Origin: Setomelanomma holmii
Taxonomy: Eukaryota > Ascomycota > Dothideomycetes > Pleosporales > Phaeosphaeriaceae
Direction of reading: 5' to 3'
DNA: 64,000 bases
Assembly (NCBI GenBank): GCA_010015745.1
Contig: ML978158.1
Location: 248,001-312,000, forward strand
Both the position numbers and the translations under genes were made by a program. Below the pieces are notes generated by a model. That model did not search any database. It was not told the DNA's origin and saw nothing but the letters and a program-made list of their open reading frames with translations. Shown one piece after another: positions 34,101 through 45,407 of this stretch (its first letter is position 1; the number at the start of each line of letters is the position of its first letter).

Positions 34101-36019
34101 GAAGAAGAGGCAGCTGCTATACCCGACAAGTTCATCGAGGACGAGCTTCGACAAAAGGGCGGCGTAAAGCTTTCCGTCTATTGGCGGTTCATTAAGGCCG
34201 GCACTCTACGCTGGTGGTCGATCGTCGTGGTTGTCATGCTTGTCTTCCGTGTCATTGATGTCGGTCAGGGATGGTTTGTGAAGGCATGGGGTGAGTCTTA
34301 CGACGAGAAGCCTGCCAAAGGCATCTTCGACTTTTTGCCACCCGCACCTGAGCATCCTTTGCCATGGCTTCAGACCTTCTTCGTGTTCGTCACAGTCACA
34401 GCAGCTCTGTTTTGGGTGACGAATGTCATCATGTTTGGTAAGTATTGACTAAATCTTCCAATCGCACCTGAGATATGCTAATATGGTCAAAGGAGTCGGA
34501 TATCAAGCTGCAAAAACAATCTTCAGAGGTGCGGTCGAACGCGTCGCACACGCCACGTTCAGATATTACGATGTCACGCCAGTTGGACGCTTGATGAATC
34601 GCTTAACGAGCGATATGAATACGATTGACGGAGACTTGAGCGGTGCCTTCACCGTCTTCGTATGGCAAGTCATTGGCTGGGTCACAGCCGTGGTCATCAT
34701 ATTGTCCTCCACACCTGCATTCCTAGCTTTCGGCGTTGTTCTCTGCTGCGGCTTCGTGTACTACTTCTTCCGGTTCTTGCCAACATCGCAAAGTCTACGA
34801 CGACTCGAGGTAAGTCGCACTAGACCCTACTTCCTCTCGTTGTTTTGAGGTTGCAAGTAGATGGCCATGTACAAGTCTCTTGCTGACCATGAACCAGATG
34901 GTCTCTTTGTCTCCCCTTATGTCGAACTTCGGAGCGCTAGTTGAAGGTCTTACAACAGTCCGCGCTTTCAATGCCGAGCCTCGCTTTCAGGAGCGTGTCA
35001 TCGAGGTCGTCGACAACTTTCAGAAAAACGACCACTTTTACTGGTCACTGCAATCGTGGCTCAGCCTCCGATTTGGCATTCTCTCAGCCAGCTCTACGCT
35101 CGTAATGACACTCATCGCCATCTACACCCATATTACTCCCGGTCTCACAGCTTTCGTTCTGATCACTGCGAGCAAGTTTGTCGTCCACACCGAGTGGATG
35201 TGCAGAATATACGGCCAGCTGGAGATGGACTTCACAAGCGTCGAGCGTGTCGTAGAGCTTCTGGACATCGAGAAAGAAGAGCCAGGCGTAGTTGAGCCAC
35301 CGGCATACTGGCCAACGTATTCCGGAGACATCGAGTTCGAAGACGCCACGATCCGCTACGCACCGAACCTCGAACCCGCCCTTCAGAACATCACACTCAA
35401 GATCCCAGCCGGAAGTAACACCGCGGTCATCGGCCGCACAGGATCTGGCAAGTCGACGTTAGCCTTGTCGCTATTAGCTACCATAACAGCTGAAAGCGGC
35501 CGCATCCTCATCGACGGCATCGACATCTCGACTGTCAACAAGCAGGCCCTCCGAAGCCGCGTCACTTTCCTCGCCCAAGAGCCTGTCCTCTTCCCCGGTA
35601 GCATGCGCAAGAACCTCGATCCTCTCGACGAGTACTCCGACGCCGCGTGTGAATCTGTCCTTTCCAAAATCGCAGGAAATCACAACTGGACACTGATGAC
35701 CAACATCGAAGGCGCGGGTAAGGGACTCTCACAAGGCCAAAGACAACTCGTCGGCTTGGCGCGTGCGATGTTGCGGAGAAGTCCTGTGCTGATTATGGAT
35801 GAAGCGACGGCGAGTATTGATTTTGAGACTGCGCAGAGGATTCAGAGTGTGTTGAGGGAGGAGATGAAGCAGAGTACGGTGATTACAATTGCCCATCGGT
35901 TGGAGGCGGTGAAGAATGCGGATTATTGTATCGTACTTGGAAAGGGAAAGTTGGTCAAAGCTGGTAAGGCGGCGGATATGCTGAAGGAGGGGAGCGAGTT
36001 TAGTGGGATGTTGGCGTAG
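31129..36019 (+). CDS. ABCC-family (MRP/YCF1-type) full ABC transporter
   Basis: Seven exons: 31129-31215, 31265-31573, 31627-32149, 32205-32656, 32766-34437, 34493-34809, 34898-36019, totalling 1,493 residues. The start is in ACCATGG. Each intron has a GT donor and AG acceptor. Order: TMD0-like helices (residues about 25-190), TMD1, NBD1, linker, TMD2, NBD2. NBD1 has Walker A GEVASGKTALL, signature LSGGQKARVALARA, Walker B VILLDDPLSALD and the switch His in LVTHR. NBD2 has GRTGSGKSTLALSL, a variant signature LSQGQRQLVGLARA, LIMDEATASID and TIAHR. The membrane segment MSNFGALVEGLTTVRAF is typical of fungal ABCC. The likely role is export of conjugates or toxic compounds at the vacuole or plasma membrane; substrate is not predictable. 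It is convergent with AFG1. It shows no decay despite nearby accessory DNA. Confidence 0.93.
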
Positions 36020-36307
36020 AGGCGAGAGGGCGGCAACAGGTGGGAGGGAGAGAGGAGTTGTGATGAACAGGAGATGATTCAGCAGAAAAAAAAAGGGATT
36101 GCGGCGTTTGGTATATGATTTCAAAAGCACATAGAGATAACACGCAGTTTTGGATACGTCATGTTCATCAATGGTTTCATTATCACAAGCCAAAACGCGC
36201 TCATACTTCATAGCACTCAAGTTGAACTTGGAGCCATTTTAGGCTCGCTATGCATCGCTAAATATCAAATGTTTATGCAACACCATGTCGACTTGACTAC
36301 ACCAGCC

Positions 36308-38119
36308 TCACATACTATCCTCCCTCCACCTACTCCTGACCCTCTGCCACCCCTCCATCTCTTTCTGCCCACCCCTCTTCTCCATGCCCAGTCCACGCTC
36401 CACCCACTCCTGACTCCCCATCTCACTCAATCTACTCAGCGCTCTTGCAAATGCAAACCGCTCTTCATCACCGCTGAATATACTACTGTTCTTCAGCATA
36501 GACATGTTCATGCCCAAGTCGTCCATGAGATTGCGCATCACATCACTGATCGCTTCGTCATCTCCGTGTGTAGATGGGGAAGCGGATTTGGGCAGATCGC
36601 CTGCTTTCGCGGAGGACTTGACGGCTTCGTTGAGCTCGGATTGGTCGAGGAAGAGGGAGGTTAGGGGGACGGCGGTTGTCATTACTAATTTGGCCTGTGC
36701 TTGCGTTAACAACTTGCACTCAGGATGTTCTTGGATGGGGAAGTAAAGGGGACATACTCTCGACTCGTATATGGCATCAATAAACGTAATAAACCGCCTG
36801 GCCAAGTCCCTGCTTCGAAAATTCATGCCCGGCACGCCCGTGACGATGAAAGCCTCGTAGTTTCTGGTCAATTCGAGATAATCTGCCGCGCCTGTTGCGC
36901 GGCCGATGATCTCGTCAAAGCTGAACCATGCACACTTCCCGCTCGCTTTAGGCACTTCGATCTCGCGGCCCCAGACATGGTGTGTAGCGCGGTGCGGCGG
37001 GTCGTTCTCGAAGTCGCCCAGGAAGCGGAACCAGCGATCTACGTGTGTATTTGCGGATGCATCGAGGGGGTGGTGGTATACGCCGGACGGTGGTCGAGGG
37101 ATCTTGCGGTAGTCGGTGTCGGAATCAAGGTTTAGGACTGTGAGGCGTTGTTTGAGGAGGTTGATGCAGGGTATGAAGGACTCGCGCTGTATGCCATTCT
37201 TGTAGAGATCGTTTGGGTGTCGGTTTGAGGTGGTGACTATGACGGTACCATGGGCCATGAGGGACTCGATAAGCCGGCGGAGAATCATGGCGTCTGCAAC
37301 GTCGGTACACTGGAACTCGTCGAAGCAGAGGACAGAAGAGCGTTCTGCAATACCGGCTGCAACGAAGGGAAGTGCGTCGAAATCGTTTCCGTGCTGCATT
37401 TTCATCTTGTGCAGGTCCTTGTGTACGCTCTGCATAAAGGCGTGGAAATGTATGCGTGTTTTGCGCGTAATGTTCGGCGGAAGTGTGTCGAAGAAGAGGT
37501 CCATCATCATAGTCTTGCCCGATCCTACGTCTCCATACATGTATATGCCCTTCGGTAGGTTGTCGTCTATCGGAGGTAGTGGGGCGGACGTAGGTTTGGC
37601 GGAAGAGAACATGCTGAAGAATGACTTCTTTGGCGGCTGTAGCGATTCGATGGTGGGTTGCCGAACAGTGGGTTGTGTCCATGTAGCGAGCATGTTGTGC
37701 AGATCCTCGAGGTTCTTGATGATGCCTCTCTGGTGCTCGTCGTCCCTCAATCGCCCCGTGTCGACCCGCGCATCGTATTCGCTCATGGGCCCGTGAATCC
37801 TTGATGGGTCTTCGGTCGAGACTATACTAATCAGCGTACATTCCATGTCCTATCAATCAGTAGACGTACACTCCATGGCCACCTGCGCATACCCTCTGTA
37901 CGTGCCGGGCGTCGAGCGCGAAGTGGCACACGGAAGTCCGGGTCGTGCAACCACATTTTGCGCCCTCACGCTTCTTCCCGCTCTTAGACTCCTTCTACAA
38001 TCCAAGCATATTCCCCTCCTCGAGTCTGCCGCCAAATTTCGCCTTCGCGGCGGGATTCGCCTCGGGGTAGCATGTCGCGAGAGGATCCTTAGCCCTCGCA
38101 GAGCCTCGGATGATGTCAT
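36308..38119 (-). CDS. AFG1: Afg1/LACE1-family mitochondrial ATPase
   Basis: Exons 37870-38119, 36758-37821 and 36308-36694 give 566 residues. Intron 1 is 48 nt (GTACGT donor). Intron 2 (36695-36757, 63 nt, GTATGT...CACAG) is inferred because the frame stays open through it but splicing restores the conserved join YESRAKLVMTTAVP. The first exon is Arg/Ser-rich without acidic clusters (MTSSEALRGLRILSRHATPR), a matrix targeting signal. The ATPase core has Walker A GDVGSGKTMMMD, FHAFMQSVHKDLHK, Walker B LCFDEFQCTDVADA, sensor TSNRHPNDLY and GREIEVPKA. Afg1 is an AAA-like ATPase at the inner mitochondrial membrane involved in turnover of respiratory-chain subunits. The gene ends 289 bp from the end of the convergent ABC transporter. 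Confidence 0.92.
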
Positions 38120-38489
38120 ATTCGATGTGCGCGCTTTTGGGTACTTTCAGAGTGCACAGAAACTAAAAAGACAGTTCAGAAGATGAATCGCATGCTGAGC
38201 AAGTACGCTGGAGGGACATCACACGCAAAAGACAGAAATGACGGGTGAGCACAGGTGAAGCATGTGGGCGCGACCAGGTCTTTAGCGTCCGCGGGGGGTT
38301 TTCGCTGTCGCCTCGGCTTCCGGAATTAGGCGTGTCGCCCCCGATGTCGTTCCTGGATCGCAAGCTTGGTTTGAGCACGTGTCGTCATGCAGGGCCATTC
38401 GGAACTAGAAAGTTCACCGACCGACGAAGTCTCCTCTAGTGTGGGGCCCAAATGTAAATCATTGTATGATAATACTCATCGATCCCATA
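38120..38489. other. AFG1/AKR1 spacer
   Basis: Between the start of AFG1 and the end of AKR1, both on the minus strand. It presumably holds the AFG1 promoter and the AKR1 3' UTR. Nothing else is seen. Confidence 0.5.
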
Positions 38490-40857
38490 TCAGGCTGCCT
38501 CCTCCTCAGCAGCAACACTCTCATATCTACCACCATCGCCACCTCCTCCCCTGGCATACTTCATCTTCGGCACTTCGTACAACCTCGTGTAGTCCACTCG
38601 TTCACCTGCCAATCTCGCATATCCACCTTCCTTCTTGCTAAACACAGGACTGCCATCGCAGAAGAAGTCTTTGCAGTTTGTGACAATGCCTCGACTCCAT
38701 GGATTGCCTCTTTGTTGTCTCTGTCCAGCCTGCGAGCCCTGCAGAGCTGTCGCAACAAAAGTGTCGAGACCAAGAAGCCGCTTCCACTGGTGCCATATTG
38801 AAGCCTTGGGCTCTCGTCGTTTTGGAGCATCGCCTGTATCTTGACCAGAACCGAAGCCATTAGTGCCAGCGCTACCCGTCACGTCTTGTGAGGTGTCACC
38901 GGTTGTGACGAAGGAGTTGAGTGCATCAGCTGGGGTTCCGCTGTGTAGATGACCACGCATGCTTTCGTATGTCGTGAGATTGCGTGCAACTTGCAGAAGC
39001 TGGACACAGAGTAGCATGGTGACCCAGGTCAGCTGAAAGGCGGCCCAGATTGAGAGTACAATCGTGAAAGGGTCCTTGTTGAGAATTTTGCAGAGATCGT
39101 CGGAGATGACGGAGCACTCGACGTTTTTGGGTGTGTCGCGGTTCTCGAGATCTACCCGTGTCAATGCGGTGTCACTGGATATGGGAACCTAAACTTACAA
39201 GCAAGGGCCAGCCTCACCCAAACGAGCACACCAAGCTCCATGAAAAGCACATAGAACACAAAGTGTCGATGGTTATTGTTCGCCACGCAGTTGTTCACCC
39301 ATGGACAGTGGCTGTCGAGGTTAGCTTGAATTCCGTGCAGATTCTCCAAGCACTTACTGATCACTCTTCGCAACGCAGCGCTCACATCTCTTGCAGTGCT
39401 TGCTCCTCAGTGGCTTGCGCACCATGCAGTTTACGCAGAAATGCCGCTCATCAAACTGGCGTATCTCCATAAGCTCGTCAATCACCGCCTTGGAAGCACT
39501 CCTGCTCGCCGATTTTGGTACATAGCCGGGATCGGATGTCATCGTGAAGAAATAGAAGTAGCCCGTGAGCCCGTAGAATGCTGCGAATAACACATTAAGA
39601 AGGAAGTCGCTTCGAATAGTCCCTACTATTGTGAGTCTCAGTTATGTGTGTGAGGAGGGAAGCTTACAAGGAAGTACTGTGGTAATCCAACGAAAGCCAA
39701 CCCAAAACAGTGTGCCGGCGAAGATGCCAGCTAAGAAGGGCTACATTCTGGTCAGTCCTGCTTTTGTTCCAAAGATTGCAAGACTCACGGTGTGGTGGAT
39801 AGTCCTCATATTGGATGGCGCCCAAATCAACAGCTTCTGTGCCGCAAACTGCATCAAATATGCAACGATCAACGCCGCCGGTACGCCAAAAAAGGCTGGA
39901 TAATTGCTGATCAAGGACAACACAACCAGAAGTATCGCAAACGGCCAGAAAAATATGAAGCGCGAGAGAAACCACCGTGTGTCCTTGACACCAGGTATAG
40001 GGAACTGTTTCGCATTGCCGTCCCTGTCGAATCCAGCTTGCGATAGCGCACGACGCCACTGCCGTGTCGTGTTCATTTCTTCTGCTGTGACCGCCGGTGT
40101 CTTGCCGTCATTGTTCTTCGCGAATCGGTCGGCGCCATACTCGAGCAACTTCTGTATTGACTCTTGTGATCCCTTAACTAGCGCCCAGTGCAGAGCTGTG
40201 AAGCCCTGGTCATCGGTTGCATACACGTTTGCGCCCCATCTCAGGAACAGATCCACGCACGACGAATAGCCTTTGTATGCTGCCCACATGAGCGGGGTGT
40301 GCGATTGCGGGTCGGGGATATCAACGGGTATGTCCTGGTGTAGCAGCAAGACGATCTGGTAGACATTGCCGTCGAGGGTCGCCGAGTGCAGCAGGTTGAA
40401 GCCTTGGTCGTCGGTGAGGAGAGGATCGGCGCCGTGATCGAGGAGCAGGTTCACGATGTAATAGTTGCAGCGCTTTGCAGCCCACAAAACGGGAGTAGCA
40501 ACAGCATCGCCGCCCTTCGCATTGATAGGTGCGCCAGCCTGGATGAGGAAGTGGCAGAGAGCGTAATGGTTGTTTATTGCGGCCCACTGTCAAATCATTA
40601 GCCCTGCCGAAGCTCTCTGCTACTCCGTAACGGAGCTTTCGTACGTGTAGCGGCGTTATGCCCTGCTCGTCCTTGTAAGTCGCATCGAACTTTCCGCTGT
40701 TGAACAGCTTCTGGATAGCGCCAATCTCGCCCAGCCGGGCCAGCTGCATGATATCCTCCTCCACCGGCAAGCTGGGCTTCTTGTCCGCCATATCGTCGAG
40801 CTCATGTTCGCCCGTGGGCAGCCCGTTGGCCTCGGGCTGTGCAGCTGCGGAGGCCAT
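38490..40857 (-). CDS. AKR1: Ankyrin-repeat DHHC palmitoyltransferase Akr1
   Basis: Six exons: 40645-40857, 39789-40586, 39668-39740, 39358-39622, 39199-39311, 38490-39151, totalling 707 residues. The N-terminal half has five or six ankyrin repeats (for example GITPLH|WAAINNHY, TPVLWAAKRCNYYIVNLLLDHGAD and TPLMWAAYKGYSSCVDLFLRWGAN). Then come transmembrane helices, the Cys-rich domain FCVNCMVRKPLRSKHCKRC, and the catalytic SDHHCPWVNNCVANNNHR. The catalytic DHHC is created across the 39312-39357 intron, and two further helices follow. Akr1 transfers palmitate to cytosolic-face cysteines at Golgi/endosomal membranes, for example on Yck-type kinases in yeast. This copy has canonical DHHC rather than the DHYC of S. 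cerevisiae Akr1. The acceptor at 39623 has a nearby alternative (AATAG) that changes one or two residues. Confidence 0.93.
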
Positions 40858-41462
40858 TTCGGTGGTCCGCTTGCGTGTGCGCCTGTCGTGTGTTCAAGCG
40901 CGCCTCAGAGAGCCGAGGCAGGTGGAGACAGTATACAAACAAGATTATTGCAGTATCTGCATGCTGGAGATGGGTTCAAAGGGGTGCGGGCCTCGGGATA
41001 CGAAGCATGCAGCTGAAGAGTAGACCCGGCAGACGCGGCGTTCTCAAATCTCGAAAGCGACCAATGCGTTCATCGCGCCCCGGTCCCTGCGCCTTCTTCG
41101 CGGATATAAGTGGCGCAGCCGCATAATACACCGCCTCATCTTCAACACGCCTGCAACATACCTCCATGGACTGTGTGTTGTATCTATATTTCCAAAATAT
41201 CACCGAAGCGTCTTCTCATGACGTGTGTAGATGCTGAAAGCTCAAACGCTGCGCTCTATACCTGCCTAGAGGAACGTCCTTCTTGACCGCCCGTCCTTTG
41301 GTTCGAATCGCCAACCCAATGCGGAAATCCAAGGTTTTAGCATAGTCATGGTAAGTTATGAAGTGCATACATAAATGGACTCCAATCCAAAGTCTTCTGC
41401 GATGTGCTCGTCGATCACTTGATGACAAAATCCTGCAGGGCCAACTTGCCATCCTTCCACAT
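40858..41462. other. AKR1 upstream region
   Basis: A spacer between the AKR1 start and the 3' end of a HET remnant. No gene is recognised. Near 41298 a GGTTCGAATC word resembles a tRNA T loop but lacks pairing stems. Confidence 0.45.
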
Positions 41463-43319
41463 CTAAATCGCCTCGCCGTCCATGATACCGTGGATGTAAC
41501 AGTCGCACATCAAACGATAGGCATCTTCACTCTTTCGGAGAATAAACGGAACGCGAGATCCGAACAGCACCACGAGTGAATCTCCTGGTTCGATCTTCAT
41601 GGAGCCATATCCTCGCCATCCTTGTGACGTGCGTAGAAATATGCAGCGACGACAAGCAGATCTGGCCATGTCGAAGAAACGGTCGGCGTCGCCACCCTTT
41701 GCGTGCGTTTTGAGCAATTCCGTGATATCTTCCGTGTACGGACACCAGAAGGTGGGCGTTGTCACATGCTTGAGCTGATGTTGGGGGCAGGCACACCAAT
41801 ACCCCGATTTGTAGCAGTCTTTGCAGGCATCAAAATAGCACAGCGTGCATCTGAAGTGGCCATATACTTCTTTTTCAAAGGTCAGGGAGGGCTTTTTTTT
41901 TTGGAATTCTCGGCATGGCATTGCAGACATCGCAGTATGTGTTCTGTAGCGAGATATAGCTGTCCGCTTGGTGAATCTTGAGTAGCGGGAGAAAATAAGC
42001 GGCAAAACCGCTGAAGAGAGTGTCGAGGGCTGTGGATGCTTGCTGAGCTGTATTTTCCACGCGTCCACGATCCCATTGCCAATTATCCTGTACCAAGATC
42101 TGCGACAAGGTTATCAAGCTCGCTTCAGTGGCACCCAGTGTTTGTGACTGGGACGCCCAACTCGTGCCATCACCAAATAGGAGAACGTCATCAGTCGTCG
42201 CAATGGTTCCGAGGAGTGGTCCTTTGAGTGAGAGCCTCTCGATATTGGAATTAGGCTGGAGTTGGGGAACTGTACCGTCTGCAGCATTGTATAGGAACGG
42301 CGTCAAGTGGGCATATGTATGGCTGTCCTCTTGCCTATTCCAAGTCGGAACCCAAGAAGGATGGGTATTATCTATGTGTCCCTGTCGCCAAGCATAACTC
42401 AACACCTCGAGATTGCTGTAGTATGCAATAGCGTCTAGAGCCACTTGACGAAAAATTTGCTTTACTGGTGTGTTGTAATCTGCCCGGAAGCCGAGGTGCG
42501 GAACTGGAACCTGCTGCATTAATAAGCTACACTGCTTATAATACAATAGTCCTCCTTCAGACGTACCTTGAACGAAGTGTTCTCATTGACCGACAAAATG
42601 CACTTTGGCTTTGCAGAAACATACCGAAATTGACGGATAGTGTGCTGTAGAAGTGCAAAGATCTTCACCAAATTTTGCCCCTCGGTCGAGAAGAGCCAAG
42701 AATGGCGCTTCTGATTGCGTGACTGTAACGGCATCCCACATGAAGAGAGTGTTTTGAAAACCGGTATAGGATAGAAATACTTCGATTTTCCAGTCAACAC
42801 TACGATCGCGATCGTAGACATGCTTGATCCACTTGGCTGCAAGGGCCACGAAGTCCCATGGGATCTCCTCAGATCCGCAGAGGAGGTCTGCAGGTGCGCT
42901 TCCCTGAACTTCTTGTATGACCCACACTCTGAAGAACCAGCCCAAACGAAAATTCGCGAAGCGTGATGATAAATTTGTCGCATGACTGAAACCTGCTGAT
43001 TCCTCTCCAAGTTGTTGTTTTGGTTTATGCATACTGCATCCGCCCAAATCATCTGTGAAAGCGTGCTATGACGGATGCGATGCAGAACATCCCACAGCGA
43101 TGTCGTGATCGCAACTCGAACACCGTTGCACCACAGGTCTTTTATGTCTTCTGGATCTCCCCAGCAATAGCTTATAGCACTATAGGCTGGGGCTGATTGA
43201 TAACCGTCAACGACGATCAAAGCGCAAGTGATAAGCTCATCATCGTCACCAGGCTGGAGGTGCAGGAGCCGAATTGACTTGGCTTGTGGAAGATCGAAGT
43301 ATAACTGGGTATCATTCAT
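41463..43319 (-). pseudogene. HET-domain gene remnant with ZZ-like zinc finger, frame broken
   Basis: The heterokaryon-incompatibility domain is clear from the start at 43319: IRLLHLQPGDDDE, YSAISYCWGDPEDIKD, WADAVCINQNNNLERNQQV, IYHHASRIFVWAG. At about 42935-42945 the frame jumps directly to WFFRVWVIQEVQGS, the later HET motif. The 30-60 residues normally between VWLG and WFRRVWVIQE are therefore missing and the frame is shifted, indicating an internal deletion. A second shift lies at a run of ten T (41893-41902), after which the frame reads FRCTLCYFDACKDCYKSGYWC, a ZZ-type zinc-finger pattern, then LVVLFGSRVPFILR...YIHGIMDGEA, the usual HET C-terminal block. One or two introns near 42519-42620 are unresolved. 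HET proteins trigger cell death on fusion of unlike hyphae; this copy is unlikely to be functional. Confidence 0.75.
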
Positions 43320-44172
43320 CTTGAACAGCAGCCCGCAATGCCGCTCACAGCATGTTTGGGTGCAGTTGTCGTTCGTGATGCTGAGTGGAGCCTAAGTAGC
43401 CTTGCATCATGAAGATGCTGGGAAGGCGTCACTTGCGGCTGGTCAAGCATACTGCCACGTGATGCAAAGAGTCTCGTTACAGATGAGGATGCATGCTGGC
43501 GAGGCTCACTTTATTCGTGATTGGTTACGCTGACAATAAGCTCTCCGTCTGAGTTTCGAGATTCAGCCCTATGTGGAAAGGCCACAGACTTTGGACAGCA
43601 AATGAAATTGACTATGGCTGGCCAGAGTAGAGAGCTTATTAAACTTCTTTAATTCTATCTCCGAATGACATGGAGATATGGCGATGTGAAAGAATTGAAG
43701 ACGAAAGATGATGAAGCTGAAGTGAAGTGTGATCAAGCGCCAGCCCAAGTGGATGGAGCAGTCGTACTAGTCCTTATGCGTGCGGCTAACTAGCGACCCA
43801 GCCACAATTCGTTATCTTCGTGGGTGTCAAACATCTTCGCTTCTCCACGCACCAGTTTGTTCGTCAGAATGGAGTCAATTTCAGAGCGATCGCCCAAGAA
43901 AAGGAGTCAGACATGTTCAATGATGAACCTCACAACGAGTCCCTCGACCGCGCCCCACGACTACTTGCGTGGACAGTCGATGTGCCGTGTGTGAGAGCTT
44001 ACTTGGGCGGTCTAGAATCAGCCCCGTAGCTTCTGAACGCAGGACTAGAGTGTGGCTTGCAAGAGGCGAAGGTTGAGCAGATGAATGTGTAGAACCTGTT
44101 AGAACGGGAGCTTTCGTACATATACAACTATAGGCACGCGTTTTACGATCACAATGCTCGCCTTCGGGACTC
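43320..44172. other. Spacer between two HET remnants, no gene seen
   Basis: Divergent interval between HET remnants on opposite strands. It is moderately AT-rich near 43610-43690. The only ORF of note (43820-44029) has no recognisable feature. Confidence 0.45.
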
Positions 44173-44826
44173 GTGAGCTATTGTACGACGCCATTTCCAG
44201 ACATGGAGACACCGGCAGCGAAAGAGCTAAGCGAACTTGAGCGAATGGTGGCGTTGGAAGTTGGATGGAGCGAGTTTATCGGGCCCTACTCAACCTTGCC
44301 AACACCCACCTCAATACGACTTCTCGAAGTCGCCCCAGGAAGACCTATCCGGTGTAGCTTTCAAAGTGTTCATTTGGATGATTTCCCGGTTTACGCCGCT
44401 CTATCGTACACCTGGGGTAACCCACGTGGAGTGCTTCCACCTGGGGAATATGCGGAGACGGATCGGATCGCAACAAGTCGCAAAGAACCTATATTGTGCG
44501 ATGGCAGGACCATGAGCATCCCCGTAAATTGCTTCGAGTTCTTGGAGCAATATCAAGATCTCATCGACTTTGTCCGTAGCGTGGACTACGACCCGCAGGA
44601 TCTCAATCTTTCAACAGACAACAAATACTATATATGGATAGATGCGCTGTGTATCATCCAAGATTCAATAGGGGAGCGGGCGCGTCAGGTTCGTATTATG
44701 GATCGTGTCTACCGATAAGCGAGGAAGGTCTTTCTGTGGCTCGGTTCAGAGGATGCTCTGACACGCCCCGGATTTCAAGCTTTTGATGCGCGTGGCCTAT
44801 CTGCCCAATGCCCATTCAGTTTATAG
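44173..44826 (+). pseudogene. Truncated HET-domain gene with in-frame TAA
   Basis: The frame from 44173 encodes the first two thirds of a HET domain: IRLLEVAPGRPIRCSF, YAALSYTWGNP, ILCDGRTMSIPVNCFEFL, YIWIDALCIIQDSIGERARQV, MDRVYR. It then meets TAA at 44716-44718. The same frame continues as ARKVFLWLGSEDALTRPGFQAF, the expected next HET segment, so the stop replaces a residue inside the motif RVYR-x-ARKVFLWLG. CAA to TAA is one C-to-T step. The frame ends at 44826, and the C-terminal half of a HET protein is absent. This is a nonsense-mutated and 3'-truncated copy. Confidence 0.78.
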
Positions 44827-45407
44827 GGACGACTGGACACAGATGTACGCGGGCTGGATCCTTGTTTGGATTGGCTGGGAGAAGCAGTATTTAAGGCCGA
44901 AGTTTCCGATGTACGATAGCTATGATCGATTAGGGAAGTGCGACGAGTCGGCGCCTGGTTCGTTGCATTCAACAGTCCTTGTTGGGAGGCTGAACAAGCC
45001 AGACATCCATGGCCATTGGACATTGTCCAGAAGGCCGCATGAGTTGCGTCGTCGCACATGTTGGCAATACACCTTCGGAGCGACAATCACCGGTTGACGC
45101 TCCGAAGCGGTTGAAGTTGATGATTTCGATGAATGCGTTGCGGATTGCGTTGACAACACTTGGTGTTGGACGGTAGTATATATTAAGGAGGAATATCCGG
45201 GGGCGCCGCTGTGCATAGTGAACCACAAGGCAAACACGAACGCATCGCTTGCATTGCACGGCCCCCTTCTTCTCGATGAATTGAACCATATTTCTGTGCC
45301 ACAGGTTATATAACAGCAATCCCTCTGGAATGAGCGATTGAGAAGATGCCGATGACAGACTTTGATGTTGAGGTAGTGTCGCCTGCGCATCAGTTGAGTA
45401 TGGGACT

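Noticed and set aside
36161..36664. Plus-strand ORF at the 3' end of AFG1
   Set aside because: Antisense shadow of AFG1 coding sequence; Pro/His/Leu-rich with no family.
41290..41350. tRNA-like GGTTCGAATC word
   Set aside because: The flanking bases cannot form a T stem or acceptor stem, and no anticodon arm is found upstream.
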